Shown piece after piece: positions 15,721 to 26,200 of a DNA stretch of 64,000 bases (its first letter is position 1; each line of letters begins with the position of its first letter). The stretch is from Jacaranda mimosifolia (lineage: Eukaryota; Streptophyta; Magnoliopsida; Lamiales; Bignoniaceae), in contig CM032122.1 in the NCBI GenBank assembly GCA_018894105.1, positions 40,331,404 to 40,395,403 on the forward strand, given 5' to 3'. Position numbers and translations under genes: made by a program. The notes under the pieces are model-generated. The model searched no databases. It was given only the letters and a program-made list of their open reading frames with translations, and was not told the origin of the DNA.

Positions 15721-15967
15721 TATCATATTTTTCCTTGTTTTTTCAAGCAAACAGTAAACCCTACAAACGCTCGTTACCAGAAACAGAAAGAACAGAAAAA
15801 ATTGCAACAAGCGGGAAACGAGAACAACGTTAGAGCCAAACGCCACTAACCCGACAACTGCATTGTCTTCTTCTCTTTTTATTTTCATCATTTTCGAATT
15901 CCATCTTCTTCTCAGTTCCTTCTCAGTTGCTTCTGTGTTTCCTTTTTTTTTTTTTTTTTCCCCGACA

Positions 15968-18900
15968 ATGTCAACCAGCAGCGAAGCAAGTGCGCTCAAT
16001 CAAGTGTTGGGGAGTTGTCGCTACAAAGACCAGCTCCATATAATGTCAATTAAGGACAGTACGACTGTAATGGATATCTACATTAATCTAGCAAGAAAAT
16101 GGAGTGAAATCAATTCCGAGCACTTCAGCTTGCGATATATAGCTCCACATCAAAGATTGTACGTGAGTTTAACTGATGACGATGACGTCATGAATATGGT
16201 CTTACTACATTTGACATTGAAGATGAACATTGCGGACATCTTGGTAAACCGAAAGGATGAATCAAGCAGCAGAGAAAAGAAGAGCAGTGATGTTTTAAGG
16301 TAATACTTCTACAGAATCTCAACTTTACTGCAATTAGTAAAGTTCTGTACATGAAGTGTTCTAAAATTGCTCTCTGTTTATTTGAAAATCTTTCTGTACT
16401 TGGAGCGTTCCACATTATACTTCATTGCAGTTAACATTGTACTTACAGAAACATATACTCTCTTCATTGAAGTTCTATACTTTCATTGTTTCTAACTTGT
16501 ACGTCGCTTTATATAAACTTGTACTTCAAGTATCTAAATCTATAATTCGGCTTTCATGTTTTCTACTAATAAGATATCCAAATTGTACTGCCATTGCTTA
16601 GGTTTTATACTTCAAGTGTTCAGAAATTGTTCTCAACTTTGTAAAAAGTGTACTCCTATTTTCTAAAATCATACAACATTTTATATAAATCTGTACTCTT
16701 TTCACATAAGTTCTACACTTCTGGTGTTCCCAATTTGTACTTCATTATATTAAAACAGGTAAATCATTCATTGAAGTTCTATACTTCAATCGTCTAAGTT
16801 CTATACTTCAATCGTCTGAATCTGTACTTCACTTTACTTGAACTTGTACTTTAATTATCTGAACCTATTATTTAATTTTGAAGCGTGTAATAACGTACTA
16901 TCTAAAATTTATACTGCGAAAGCTGAGCATCTATACTTCAGTTGCTCAAAACTGTACCTCACATTGTCCAAAATTATACTTCGAATATCTAAACTTATAT
17001 TTCAGTTGTTAAATAATTTCACTTAAATCTTTATATTATTTTTATTGGGCTTATACACTTCAGGTGTTCCGAAATTGTTCCTCACTTTGTCTAATATTGT
17101 ACTTCCTTCTTCATCGAATCATACCTCATTTTATATTCATTTAATCAATATTTGTGCTGCATTCATTGAAGTTCTATACTTCAATTTCCTGAATTGGTAC
17201 TTCATTTTGTGTGAAATTGTACTTTAATATTGCGCTTATACACTTCAGGTGTTCCGAAATTGTTCTTCACTTTGTCTAATATTGTACTTCCTTTTTTCAT
17301 CAAATCACACATCATTTTATATTCATATAATCTATATTTGTGCTGCATTCATTGAAGCTCTATACTTCAATTGCCTGAATTGGTACTTTATTTTATGTGA
17401 AATTGTACTTTAATTATTCGATTCAATTATTTAATTCTGAAGCGTGAACTGTTGTGTTATCCAAAATCTATACTGCGAGAGCCGAATTTTTATACTTCAG
17501 CTTTTTCGCAACTGTACTTAACTTTATGAAAAACTATACTTTGTACTTTAATTATCTGAACCTATTATTTAATTTTGAAGCGTGTAATAACGTACTATCT
17601 AAAATTTATACTGCGAAAGCTGAGCATCTATACTTCAGTTGCTCAAAACTGTACCTCACATTGTCCAAAATTATACTTCGAATATCTAAACTTATATTTC
17701 AGTTGTTAAATAATTTCACTTAAATCTTTATATTATTTTTATTGGGCTTATACACTTCAGGTGTTCCGAAATTGTTCCTCACTTTGTCTAATATTGTACT
17801 TCCTTTTTTCATCAAATCACACCTCATTTTATATTCATATAATCTATATTTGTGCTGCATTCATTGAAGCTCTATACTTCAATTGCCTGAATTGGTACTT
17901 TATTTTATGTGAAATTGTACTTTAATTATTCGATTCAATTATTTAATTCTGAAGCGTGAACTGTTGTGTTATCCAAAATTTATACTGCGAGAGCCGAATT
18001 TTTATACTTCAGCTTTTTCGCAACTGTACTTAACCTTATGAAAAACTATACTTCCAATTTCTGAACTTATATTTCAGTTCGAACATAAATCCGCTTAATT
18101 CTTATACTCTTTTCGTTGCGCTTATACACTTCAGGTGTTCCGAAATTGTACTTCATTTCTTTTATTTCTGTTCCTTCATTTTGCAAATCAATTTGCGTAT
18201 ATCTGTACTCTTTTTGTCAATGTTGTGTGCTTCATGTGTTCACAAATTGTACGTCACGTTTTTTTAACTTGTACTTCAATTTTCTGAATCTGTAATTTAA
18301 TTTTCAGTGTTCTACTAATGAATTGTACTTTATTGTGCCTAAAATTATACTTCATTTGCCATCCTCAAGGGATGTAGTGGAGGAGGAAATTGGTTCGACC
18401 AGTGCATCGCACAATGAATTGGCTTTAATTAGCAACTCAATTGATGCATGGAGGAATTGCATATATGGGGAGGGTCAAACATTCAATGATGCTCACGAGT
18501 TCAGAATTATGCTTAAGAATTATGCAGTGTCTACTTTGCGGTCATTTAAATACAAGAAAAATGACAGCAAAAAAATCATAGCCGTTTGCAGTGATGAAAA
18601 TTGCAAATGGAGAATCTATGCATCAAGGCATGAAGCTGATAAATTATTTGGCATTCGAAAATGTAATCTAGAGCACACATGTGGTGAGGCTAATCTTCGG
18701 ACAAGGGTACATCCTAAAGCCGATTCCGCTTGGGTTGCTAATGTAGTGAAGAATAAATTGAGATCAGAGCCATGTTATCGGCCCTGCACCATATTGAAAG
18801 ATATCCACAGAGAATATGGTGTGGAACTTAGGTACCATAAAGCATGGATGGGTAAGGAATTAGCTATGCATGACATCCATGGAGCTGAGAAGGGATCTTA

Positions 18901-20287
18901 TGATAAGTTGAGGTGGTACTGTGATGCTGTGAATAGAACAAACCCTGGAAGTATTGCAGACTGTGAGATTGACCCAATCAGTCGAAAATTTCGTCGGCTA
19001 TTTATTTGTTTTAGTGCCTGCCTTCTTGGTTTTCTTAGGGGATGCAGGCCATTGATATTCTTGGACGGCACCCATATTAAAAATAAATTCAAAGGAGTCT
19101 TACTCAGCGCAGTCAGTAAGGACGCCAATGATGACTTATTCACGTTAGCATATGCAGTTGTTGACTCTGAAAATGATATGAATTGGGAGTGGTTCTGCTT
19201 AAAGCTGAGAAGTGTCTTAGATTCTGAATATTTGCCTGGCTTATCAAGGTTTACTTTCTTCTCCGATCGACATCCTAGTCTTCTTAAGGCCCTCCCCATG
19301 ATATTTCCCGGTAGCCATCATGCATATTGCTTGAGACACTTAGTGGATAACTTCAAGAAACAAGTAAGTGTGCTCTATCTCTGTTTGTGAGATAATTATG
19401 TGAAATAAGCTCTACTTCATAACATTAAGCCCATTATTGTTCTATTATTTTGAATTCAGGTATTAAGGAAGTACCCTCTACATAACAAGAAACATTGGTG
19501 TTCTATTTTTATGAAAGCTGCATATGCGCCTACAAGGCAGGAGTATACCCGACATATAGACAGCATCTTGGAGTCAATGCCGCTTGCCAGAGACTTTATT
19601 ATGCAGTCTGACCCAACCTGTTGGGCAAACTCCTTATTCAGTGGAGATCGATGGGGGGTAATAAACAATAATCAAGCAGAATGTTGGAATAATTGGGTTA
19701 AACCAGCCCGATTTATGCCAGTTGCAGCCATGGTTGATCACATACGCATGCAAATAATGGTTATGATGCATGGTAGGAGAGAAGAATCTCATAAGATGGT
19801 TGGTCAATTATGTCCCAAGCAAGAGAAAAAGTTGGCAATCAATCATATGCGCTCTCGCAACTTAAAAGTTGTCATGTCTAGCGGTTGGAGCTTTGAGGTG
19901 ATTGAGCAAGACAAATCGTATGCTATAGATTTACATAACAGAGTTTGTTCTTGCGGAGCATGGCAGATTGATAAGATACCATGCATACATGCTTGTGCTT
20001 CTATCGAGTCAAAGTCACTTTCACCATATGACTTCACAGATCAATACTACCGAGTTGAGATGTATCAACAAGCATACCAAGCAGTTATAAATCCTATTCC
20101 TGCGTTTGATATGCATATGTTCCATGTAGATGATGACGACGTCATTCATGCACCTGATTGTCGATCTCAGCCTGGGCGGAGAAGGACACAGAGGATTCCA
20201 TCACAGATTGAGAAGCGTGCCATTAAGTGTAAGAGGTGTGGTAGAACAGGGCATAATCGTCGAACTTGCAAAGAATCAGTAAACTAG
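15968..20287 (+). CDS. MuDR-type MULE transposase, apparently intact
   Basis: DNA transposase of the Mutator superfamily. Exons 15968-16299, 18370-19363 and 19460-20287 join in phase to 717 aa. Residues about 15-85 form a PB1/ubiquitin-like domain (YKDQLHIMSI, then SLTDDDDVMNMV), as in many plant MULE proteins. A MuDR DNA-binding-like region follows (F.KYKKNDSKKIIAVC, CKWRIYAS, HTCG). The catalytic residues are visible: Asp343 in FLDGTH, Asp410 in FFSDRH and Glu516 in NNQAECWN. A SWIM zinc finger has Cys605, Cys607, Cys617 and His619. A CCHC zinc knuckle lies at 699-712, and the protein ends six residues after its first Cys-Lys-Glu. I chose the ATG at 15968 (MSTSSEAS), which follows a poly-T/Phe stretch; an in-frame ATG at 15863 would add 35 hydrophobic residues. 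Intron 1 is 2,070 bp of degenerate repeats. The stop codon borders the 124-bp array. Confidence 0.88.
16300..18369 (+). repeat. Repeat-filled first intron of the transposase gene
   Basis: The intron consists almost wholly of degenerate short units with a TRTACTTCA core (for example TTGTACTTCA and TCTATACTTCA), spaced roughly 15-40 bases apart on the plus strand. Larger duplications overlie this. A block near 16846-17104 recurs 697 bases later (17543-17801). A block starting CTTATACACTTCAGGTGTTC occurs at about 17050, 17235, 17757 and 18121. A block near 17418-17530 recurs 512 bases later. Short open frames inside are by-products of the duplications. Confidence 0.85.
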
Positions 20288-22089
20288 CCAACATTTGTAC
20301 CTCAAAACTGGATAATTGTACCTGATTTGGCCCCATTTGCACCTCGCTTGGGCAATGAAGCGGGTGATTTATCGTGAACATAGCAGCCTAGCAAGTTGTT
20401 TACTAAAGTAGCCAACATTTGTACCTCAAAACAGGATAATTGTACCTGATTTGGCCCCATTTGCACCTCGCTTGGGCAATGAAGCGGGTGATTTATCGTG
20501 AACATAGCAGCCTAGCAAGTTGTTTACTAAAGTAGCCAACATTTGTACCTCAAAACTGGATAATTGTACCTGATTTGGCCCCATTTGCACCTCGCTTGGG
20601 CAATGAAGCGGGTGATTTATCGTGAACATAGCAGCCTAGCATGTTGTTTAGTAAAGTAGCCAACATTTGTACCTCAAAACTGGATAATTGTACCTGATTT
20701 GGCCCCATTTGCACCTCGCTTGGGCAATGAAGCGGGTGATTTATCGTGAACATAGCAGCCTAGCAAGTTGTTTACTAAAGTAGCCAATATTTGTACCTCA
20801 AAACTGGATAATTGTACCTGATTTGGCCCCATTTGCACCTCGCTTGGGCAATGAAGCGGGTGATTTATCGTGAACATAGCAGCCTAGCATGTTGTTTACT
20901 AAAGTAGCCAACATTTGTACCTCAAAACTGGATAATTGTACCTGATTTGGCCCCATTTGCACCTTGCTTGGGCAATGAAGCGGGTGATTTATCGTGAACA
21001 TAGCAGCCTAGCAAGTTGTTTACTAAAGTAGCCAACATTTGTACCTCAAAACTGGATAATTGTACCTGATTTGGCCCCATTTGCACCTCGCTGGGGCAAT
21101 GAAGCGGGTGATTTATCGTGAACATAGCAGCCTAGCATGTTGTTTACTAAAGTAGCCAACATTTGTACCTCAAAACTGGATAATTGTACCTAATTTGGCC
21201 CCATTTGCACCTCGCTTGGGCAATGAAGCGGGTGATTTATCGTGAACATAGCAGCCTAGCAAGTTGTTTACTAAAGTAGCCAACATTTGTACCTCAAAAC
21301 TGGATAATTGTACCTGATTTGGCCCCATTTGCACCTCGCTTGGGCAATGAAGCGGGTGATTTATCGTGAACATAGCAGCCTAGCATGTTGTTTACTAAAG
21401 TAGCCAACATTTGTACCTCAAAACTGGATAATTGTACCTGATTTGGCCCCATTTGCACCTCGCTTGGGCAATGAAGCGGGTGATTTATCGCGAACATAGC
21501 AGCCTAGCATGTTGTTTAGTAAAGTAGCCAACATTTGTACCTCAAAACTGGATAATTGTACCTGATTTGGCCCCATTTGCACCTCGCTTGGGCAATGAAG
21601 CGGGTGATTTATCGTGAACATAGCAGCCTAGCAAGTTGTTTACTAAAGTAGCCAACATTTGTACCTCAAAACTGGATAATTGTACCTGATTTGGCCCCAT
21701 TTGCACCTCGCTTGGGCAATGAAGCGGGTGATTTATCGCGAACATAGCAGCCTAGCAAGTTGTTTACTAAAGTAGCCAACATTTGTACCTCAAAACTGGA
21801 TAATTGTACCTGATTTGGCCCCATTTGCACCTCGCTTGGGCAATGAAGCGGGTGATTTATCGTGAACATAGCAGCCTAGCATGTTGTTTACTAAAGTAGC
21901 CAACATTTGTACCTCAAAACTGGATAATTGTACCTGATTTGGCCCCATTTGCACCTCGCTTGGGCAATGAAGCGGGTGATTTATCGCGAACATAGCAGCC
22001 TAGCATGTTGTTTACTAAAGTAGCCAACATTTGTACCTCAAAACTGGATAATTGTACCTGATTTGGCCCCATTTGCACCTCTCTTGGGC
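20288..22089. repeat. 124-bp tandem array, about 14.5 copies
   Basis: Head-to-tail 124-bp units begin directly after the transposase stop codon. Copies are nearly identical, with scattered single-base changes such as AGCAAG/AGCATG and CGTGAAC/CGCGAAC. Each unit carries TTGTACCTCA, TTGTACCTGA and TTGCACCTCG, relatives of the core motif found elsewhere in the element. Units end ..AAAGTAG, like the gene's own ..AAACTAG, so the array seems to have grown from the 3' end of the gene. Antisense 67-codon frames repeat with the unit and are not genes. Confidence 0.95.
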
Positions 22090-22496
22090 AACTTTGTACT
22101 TAATATCTTCAAAATTTTACTAATATTCTTGGGCAATGAAATTTGTTCAAAGATTTGATTTTGAATTCTTGGTAGTTAATCACCAAAATATTTTATAATA
22201 TGAATAAAATAATATTAAGAATTTTCAGTTGTTATTCAGTAGTGTTCAACGGATGAATGTTATCAATCGCGGTAATGAAAGAATACCTATGCTTTCATGG
22301 ATGTAAACAAATGAGAATTTGTCGAACATATCCACCTTATGAAACATAGCAAATCCGTACAACACCAAATCCGATGCTCTCAAATTATTGTACTTGCCCA
22401 TCATTACAATTAGTGGAGAATAATTATTCATTTACAATAAGTGTACTTGAACAAAACAGATTTTATACTTTATTTGTTGCAGATTGTACTTTAATG
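22090..22496. other. MULE interior spacer
   Basis: AT-rich spacer between the 124-bp and the 207-bp arrays. It holds a few scattered TGTACTT/TATACTT motifs and no coding evidence. It lies downstream of both convergent genes, so it probably carries transcription end sites, but no clear signal stands out. Confidence 0.5.
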
Positions 22497-23147
22497 TTCC
22501 CTGGTTTGTACCTCATTGACCCCAAAATACTCTCGAATCCGCCGCCCGATTTTAATTCTCTTGAAGTGTACATCCACGAAGACCATTTTATACACCATCT
22601 GTTTCAATTTGTACTCCAGTTTTCATGAATTGTACTCAGGATCCCCGCCTTGTCTCAATAGAATTTGAGTGTCCGTCCCCGAAACACATTTTATACTTTT
22701 ATTTTCCCTGGTTTGTACCTCATTGCCCCCAAAATGCTCTCGAATCTGCCACCCGATTTTAATTCTCTTGAAGTGTACATCCACGAAGCCCATTTTATAC
22801 ACCATCTGTTTCAATTTGTACTCCAGTTTTCATGAATTGTACTCAGGATCCCCGCTTTGTCTCAATAGAATTTGAGTGTCCGTCCCCGAAACACATTTTA
22901 TACTTTCATTTTCCCTGGTTTGTACTTCATTGCCCCCAAAATGCTCTCGAATCTGCCGCCCGATTTTAATTCTCTTGAAGTGTACATCCACGAAGACCAT
23001 TTTATACACCATCTGTTTCAATTTGTACTCCAGTTTTCATGAATTGTACTCAGGATCCCCGCCTTGTCTCAATAGAATTTGAGTGTCCGTCCCCGAAACA
23101 CATTTTATACTTTCATTTTCCCTGGTTTGTACCTCATTGCCCCCAAG
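22497..23147. repeat. 207-bp tandem repeat, about 3.1 copies
   Basis: Copies start at about 22497, 22704 and 22911, with a partial copy at 23118. Each starts near TTCCCTGGTTTGTACCTCAT and holds several TGTAC and TATAC motifs (CATTTTATAC, AATTTGTACTCCAG, AATTGTACTCAGG). The array lies 3' of the Ulp1-type gene. Confidence 0.9.
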
Positions 23148-23282
23148 TTTGTATTCAAATTCCCAGCCCTGTTTCAGTTGAATTTAAGTTATAAATAGTT
23201 ACTGGAAAATTACACTTAGCTACAAAACAATATTATAAACAAATTATGCTTCAAGTTACACATGTATTTACATATAAGTGCT

Positions 23283-26200
23283 TCAAATCCTGGCATTTTC
23301 ATGAGTTAATATTCTATGCACCATTTTCGCACGATATTTATCAACATTAATTGTTCCAGCATTCCTCCAGAACACGGGGGTGTCCCTAGCAAAACCTTCT
23401 GCCCAAAGGCATACATAGACACCACAATCCACTGTACCCACTTGCTGCCTACTTTTCCTCTGCTGTAGCTTTTCATCCACACGACTCCCCAGTGAAAGCC
23501 TAATGTACCGAGAATAAAATGAAGCCTACAAAAAATTTGTCAATTGTTGACTCCACAAATTTGCAATGGGAAATCGTACGGAAAGAAAGCAAACTTACAA
23601 TGGCAACAGCTATCGGTTTGTATCTGGGGGCCATTATTGAATTCATGTATAAAAAAGAACGAGTGGATGTGTCAAGGACAACTAAGAACCAGTGCTGGCG
23701 CCGGCAAATCGGTAGGATTATGTAGCGACAGTTGTTTAAAACATCTACCGTCAGCTCTTCCAAATCTGAACAGGTGAAGCTGTTAAGCTTAAGCATCATC
23801 TCCACAAATTCTTCATCCGTAATATCCTTCATGTTGCGTTCATCTATTCGGTCTAATATATCAGCCTATGAAATATAAAACAAATGGTTAGACTCATCTC
23901 TCACCGTGTACTAAATTAAGTTAGGAAACTGTCATATACCTGCGCTATTGAGGACGTAAACCACACCTTGTGCTGACAGTTGTTGCTAAAAGATGGGCTA
24001 CATAATATCGACATGTAACAGTCCACTATGTCGCCGGTAAGTTCTCCTCCAAATAAGAGCTCACAAAAGTCTCTTCCATTCAGAAGATGTCTTGCTCCTT
24101 CCCAGACGGTTACCCTACACAATTGTTAATTGTGTGTTCAGATACCAGTTTATCCAATAGAAAAACAATAAGCAAATTTTGTTACCTCAAATTATCTCTT
24201 CCGACAAAGTGGTCGATGACTTCTCGCTCTTCTACTGGAATAAGAGCAAGTCCTCTATAATCAGTCCTTCCTTTATAGGGATCGGCCACTTCAGTATTTG
24301 GGGTGACTTGTTCATCTACCACCAGGATTGGTTCTTTTGCCACCTGGATTGAATCTTGTGCCACTTCGATTGGTTCATTTGCCACCTGGGTTGGTTCATG
24401 TGCCACCTGGGGTACAAACACAGCACATAGGAACCAAGTATTAACTATTGAAATATAAAAGATAAACACATGAAAGTACAGACTTCACCAACATGGAGTA
24501 CAAAACTCAAGCACATAGGTGTAAAGTGTCAACTGCCGAGGTAGAATAGATGAGCACATGAAGTACAAATACCACCAACATGGAGAACAAAACTCAAGCA
24601 CATTAGGTGTAAAGTGTCAACTGCTGAGGTAGAATAGATGAGCACATGAAGTACAAATACCACCAACATGGAGAACAAAACTCAAGCACATTAGGTGTAA
24701 AGTGTCAACTGCTGAGGTAGAATAGATGAGCACATGAAGTACAAATACCACTAACATGGAGTACAAAACTCAAGCACATTAGGTGTAAAGTGTCAACTGC
24801 TGAGGTAGAAAAGATGAGCACATAAGTGCAAGTATCAATAATATGAAGTATAAGACATCATCCATTAAGTGCAAATATCAACCCATCAAGTATAAGATAT
24901 CATAATACTTATTACAAACAGACAGTTTACAAATGAAATGCAAGTAGGAAAAAAATAAAACATTAAGTAGTGTACAACACCTTCTTCTGCTCTTGTTCTT
25001 TATTTTTTCGTGCACGAGGACGAGCACGGTAGGTCTTTGTCACTTGTCTTGCTCTTTTGGCTGGTGTGGTGCTGGGGGGGCTGACAAAATCTGGAGATTT
25101 CTGTTTTCGCTTCCTATCTTCTCGATTGCGCACATTTGTCACAATCGAAGACATGACATTAGCCACTTCAATCTCATATTCCTCGAACTCAGCCCCTTCA
25201 ATTGGTATATAATGTGCTGTCTTCAATGGTCTGGGGGAATCTGAAGGATCATGACGTTTTTTGGTTCGACTTTCTTCATCCACCATGTCTTCAGAATCAT
25301 CCCCTTCTTTCTGTGCATCATGTACCAAATCAAGTACCCCCTCATGCACATATTCACCAACTTCCTCCTCAAGCTCCACCGCATTAGTCTCTTCCTCAGT
25401 TGGATGCTCCTCCTCACCCTGCTCCTTCATTACCATGTATTCCATTGAAGAAATTTTTTCTTTCAATGATTTAATTTCTTCTCCGTTCGCTGCAATCATT
25501 GCTTCATATATTGTATGATCACAGACATGGACTTCATTCATGACAGTACTGGCAGCCTCTGATTTCTTGATCAAATCTGTCAATTCTAACTCCTCTGGAG
25601 CAGGGTTGAGGTCTACAACCTATTACAATGGAAATAATTATCAAATTCAAATTATTATACAAACAACAAATAATGAATTATTACAATTATTACCATATCT
25701 GCTGTAACTTGCTTCAACTTCTTCTCTGCCTGCTCCACATTTTGTGGGAGTTTGCTATCCTTCCACCGGTAAAAGCGTGGAAACTCAAACAAACTCACTG
25801 GTGTAGCTAGTGATGGGATGCGTTCATAAACCCATGCCTGTCATTCATAAATCTAAAAATTATACTCACTTCAATATAAATATAATCAATGCTATTAGAA
25901 AAATGAAGCAAACACTTACCATCAACCCTACTGTACACGCATCAATGTACTTCTTTCTTGTTTTTCCACCTACTCCTAAATGGTTCCTCATATCTTGCAC
26001 AAGAAACCTGTATGCAGCTTTGCCCCATGCATACAGACCAACTCTGGACAAATTGTCCAAGTATGGTAGGAGAAATCGTGGAGTCCAGTAATTAGATGTT
26101 GGAAACAAAATACAATTAAAAACAAAAACTATGTACAACCTAGAAAAATCATTTAAGTCCTCCACACTATCCTTATATACATACTCCTCAAGTTTTTTAG

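Noticed and set aside
15863..15967. Upstream in-frame start of the transposase (hydrophobic, Phe-rich)
   Set aside because: The extension is encoded by a T-rich leader with a poly-T run; MSTSSEAS at 15968 directly precedes the PB1-like domain.
16838..17723. Two near-identical short frames inside the transposase intron
   Set aside because: They are the 697-bp-offset duplication of the repeat block, low-complexity, with no domain, and lie between in-phase splice sites.
20302..21993. Series of identical 67-codon antisense frames
   Set aside because: They recur with the 124-bp unit and span unit boundaries; they follow from the repeat period and have no independent coding evidence.
20288..22089. 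CRISPR-like array
   Set aside because: Plant nuclear DNA; the units are contiguous 124-bp copies without unique spacers, inside a transposon.
24963..24980. Read-through end of the Ulp1-type exon 4 (a 206-codon frame ending here)
   Set aside because: The donor AAG|GTG at 24981/24980 and the acceptor at 24407 continue the protein in phase into the heptads and protease exons.
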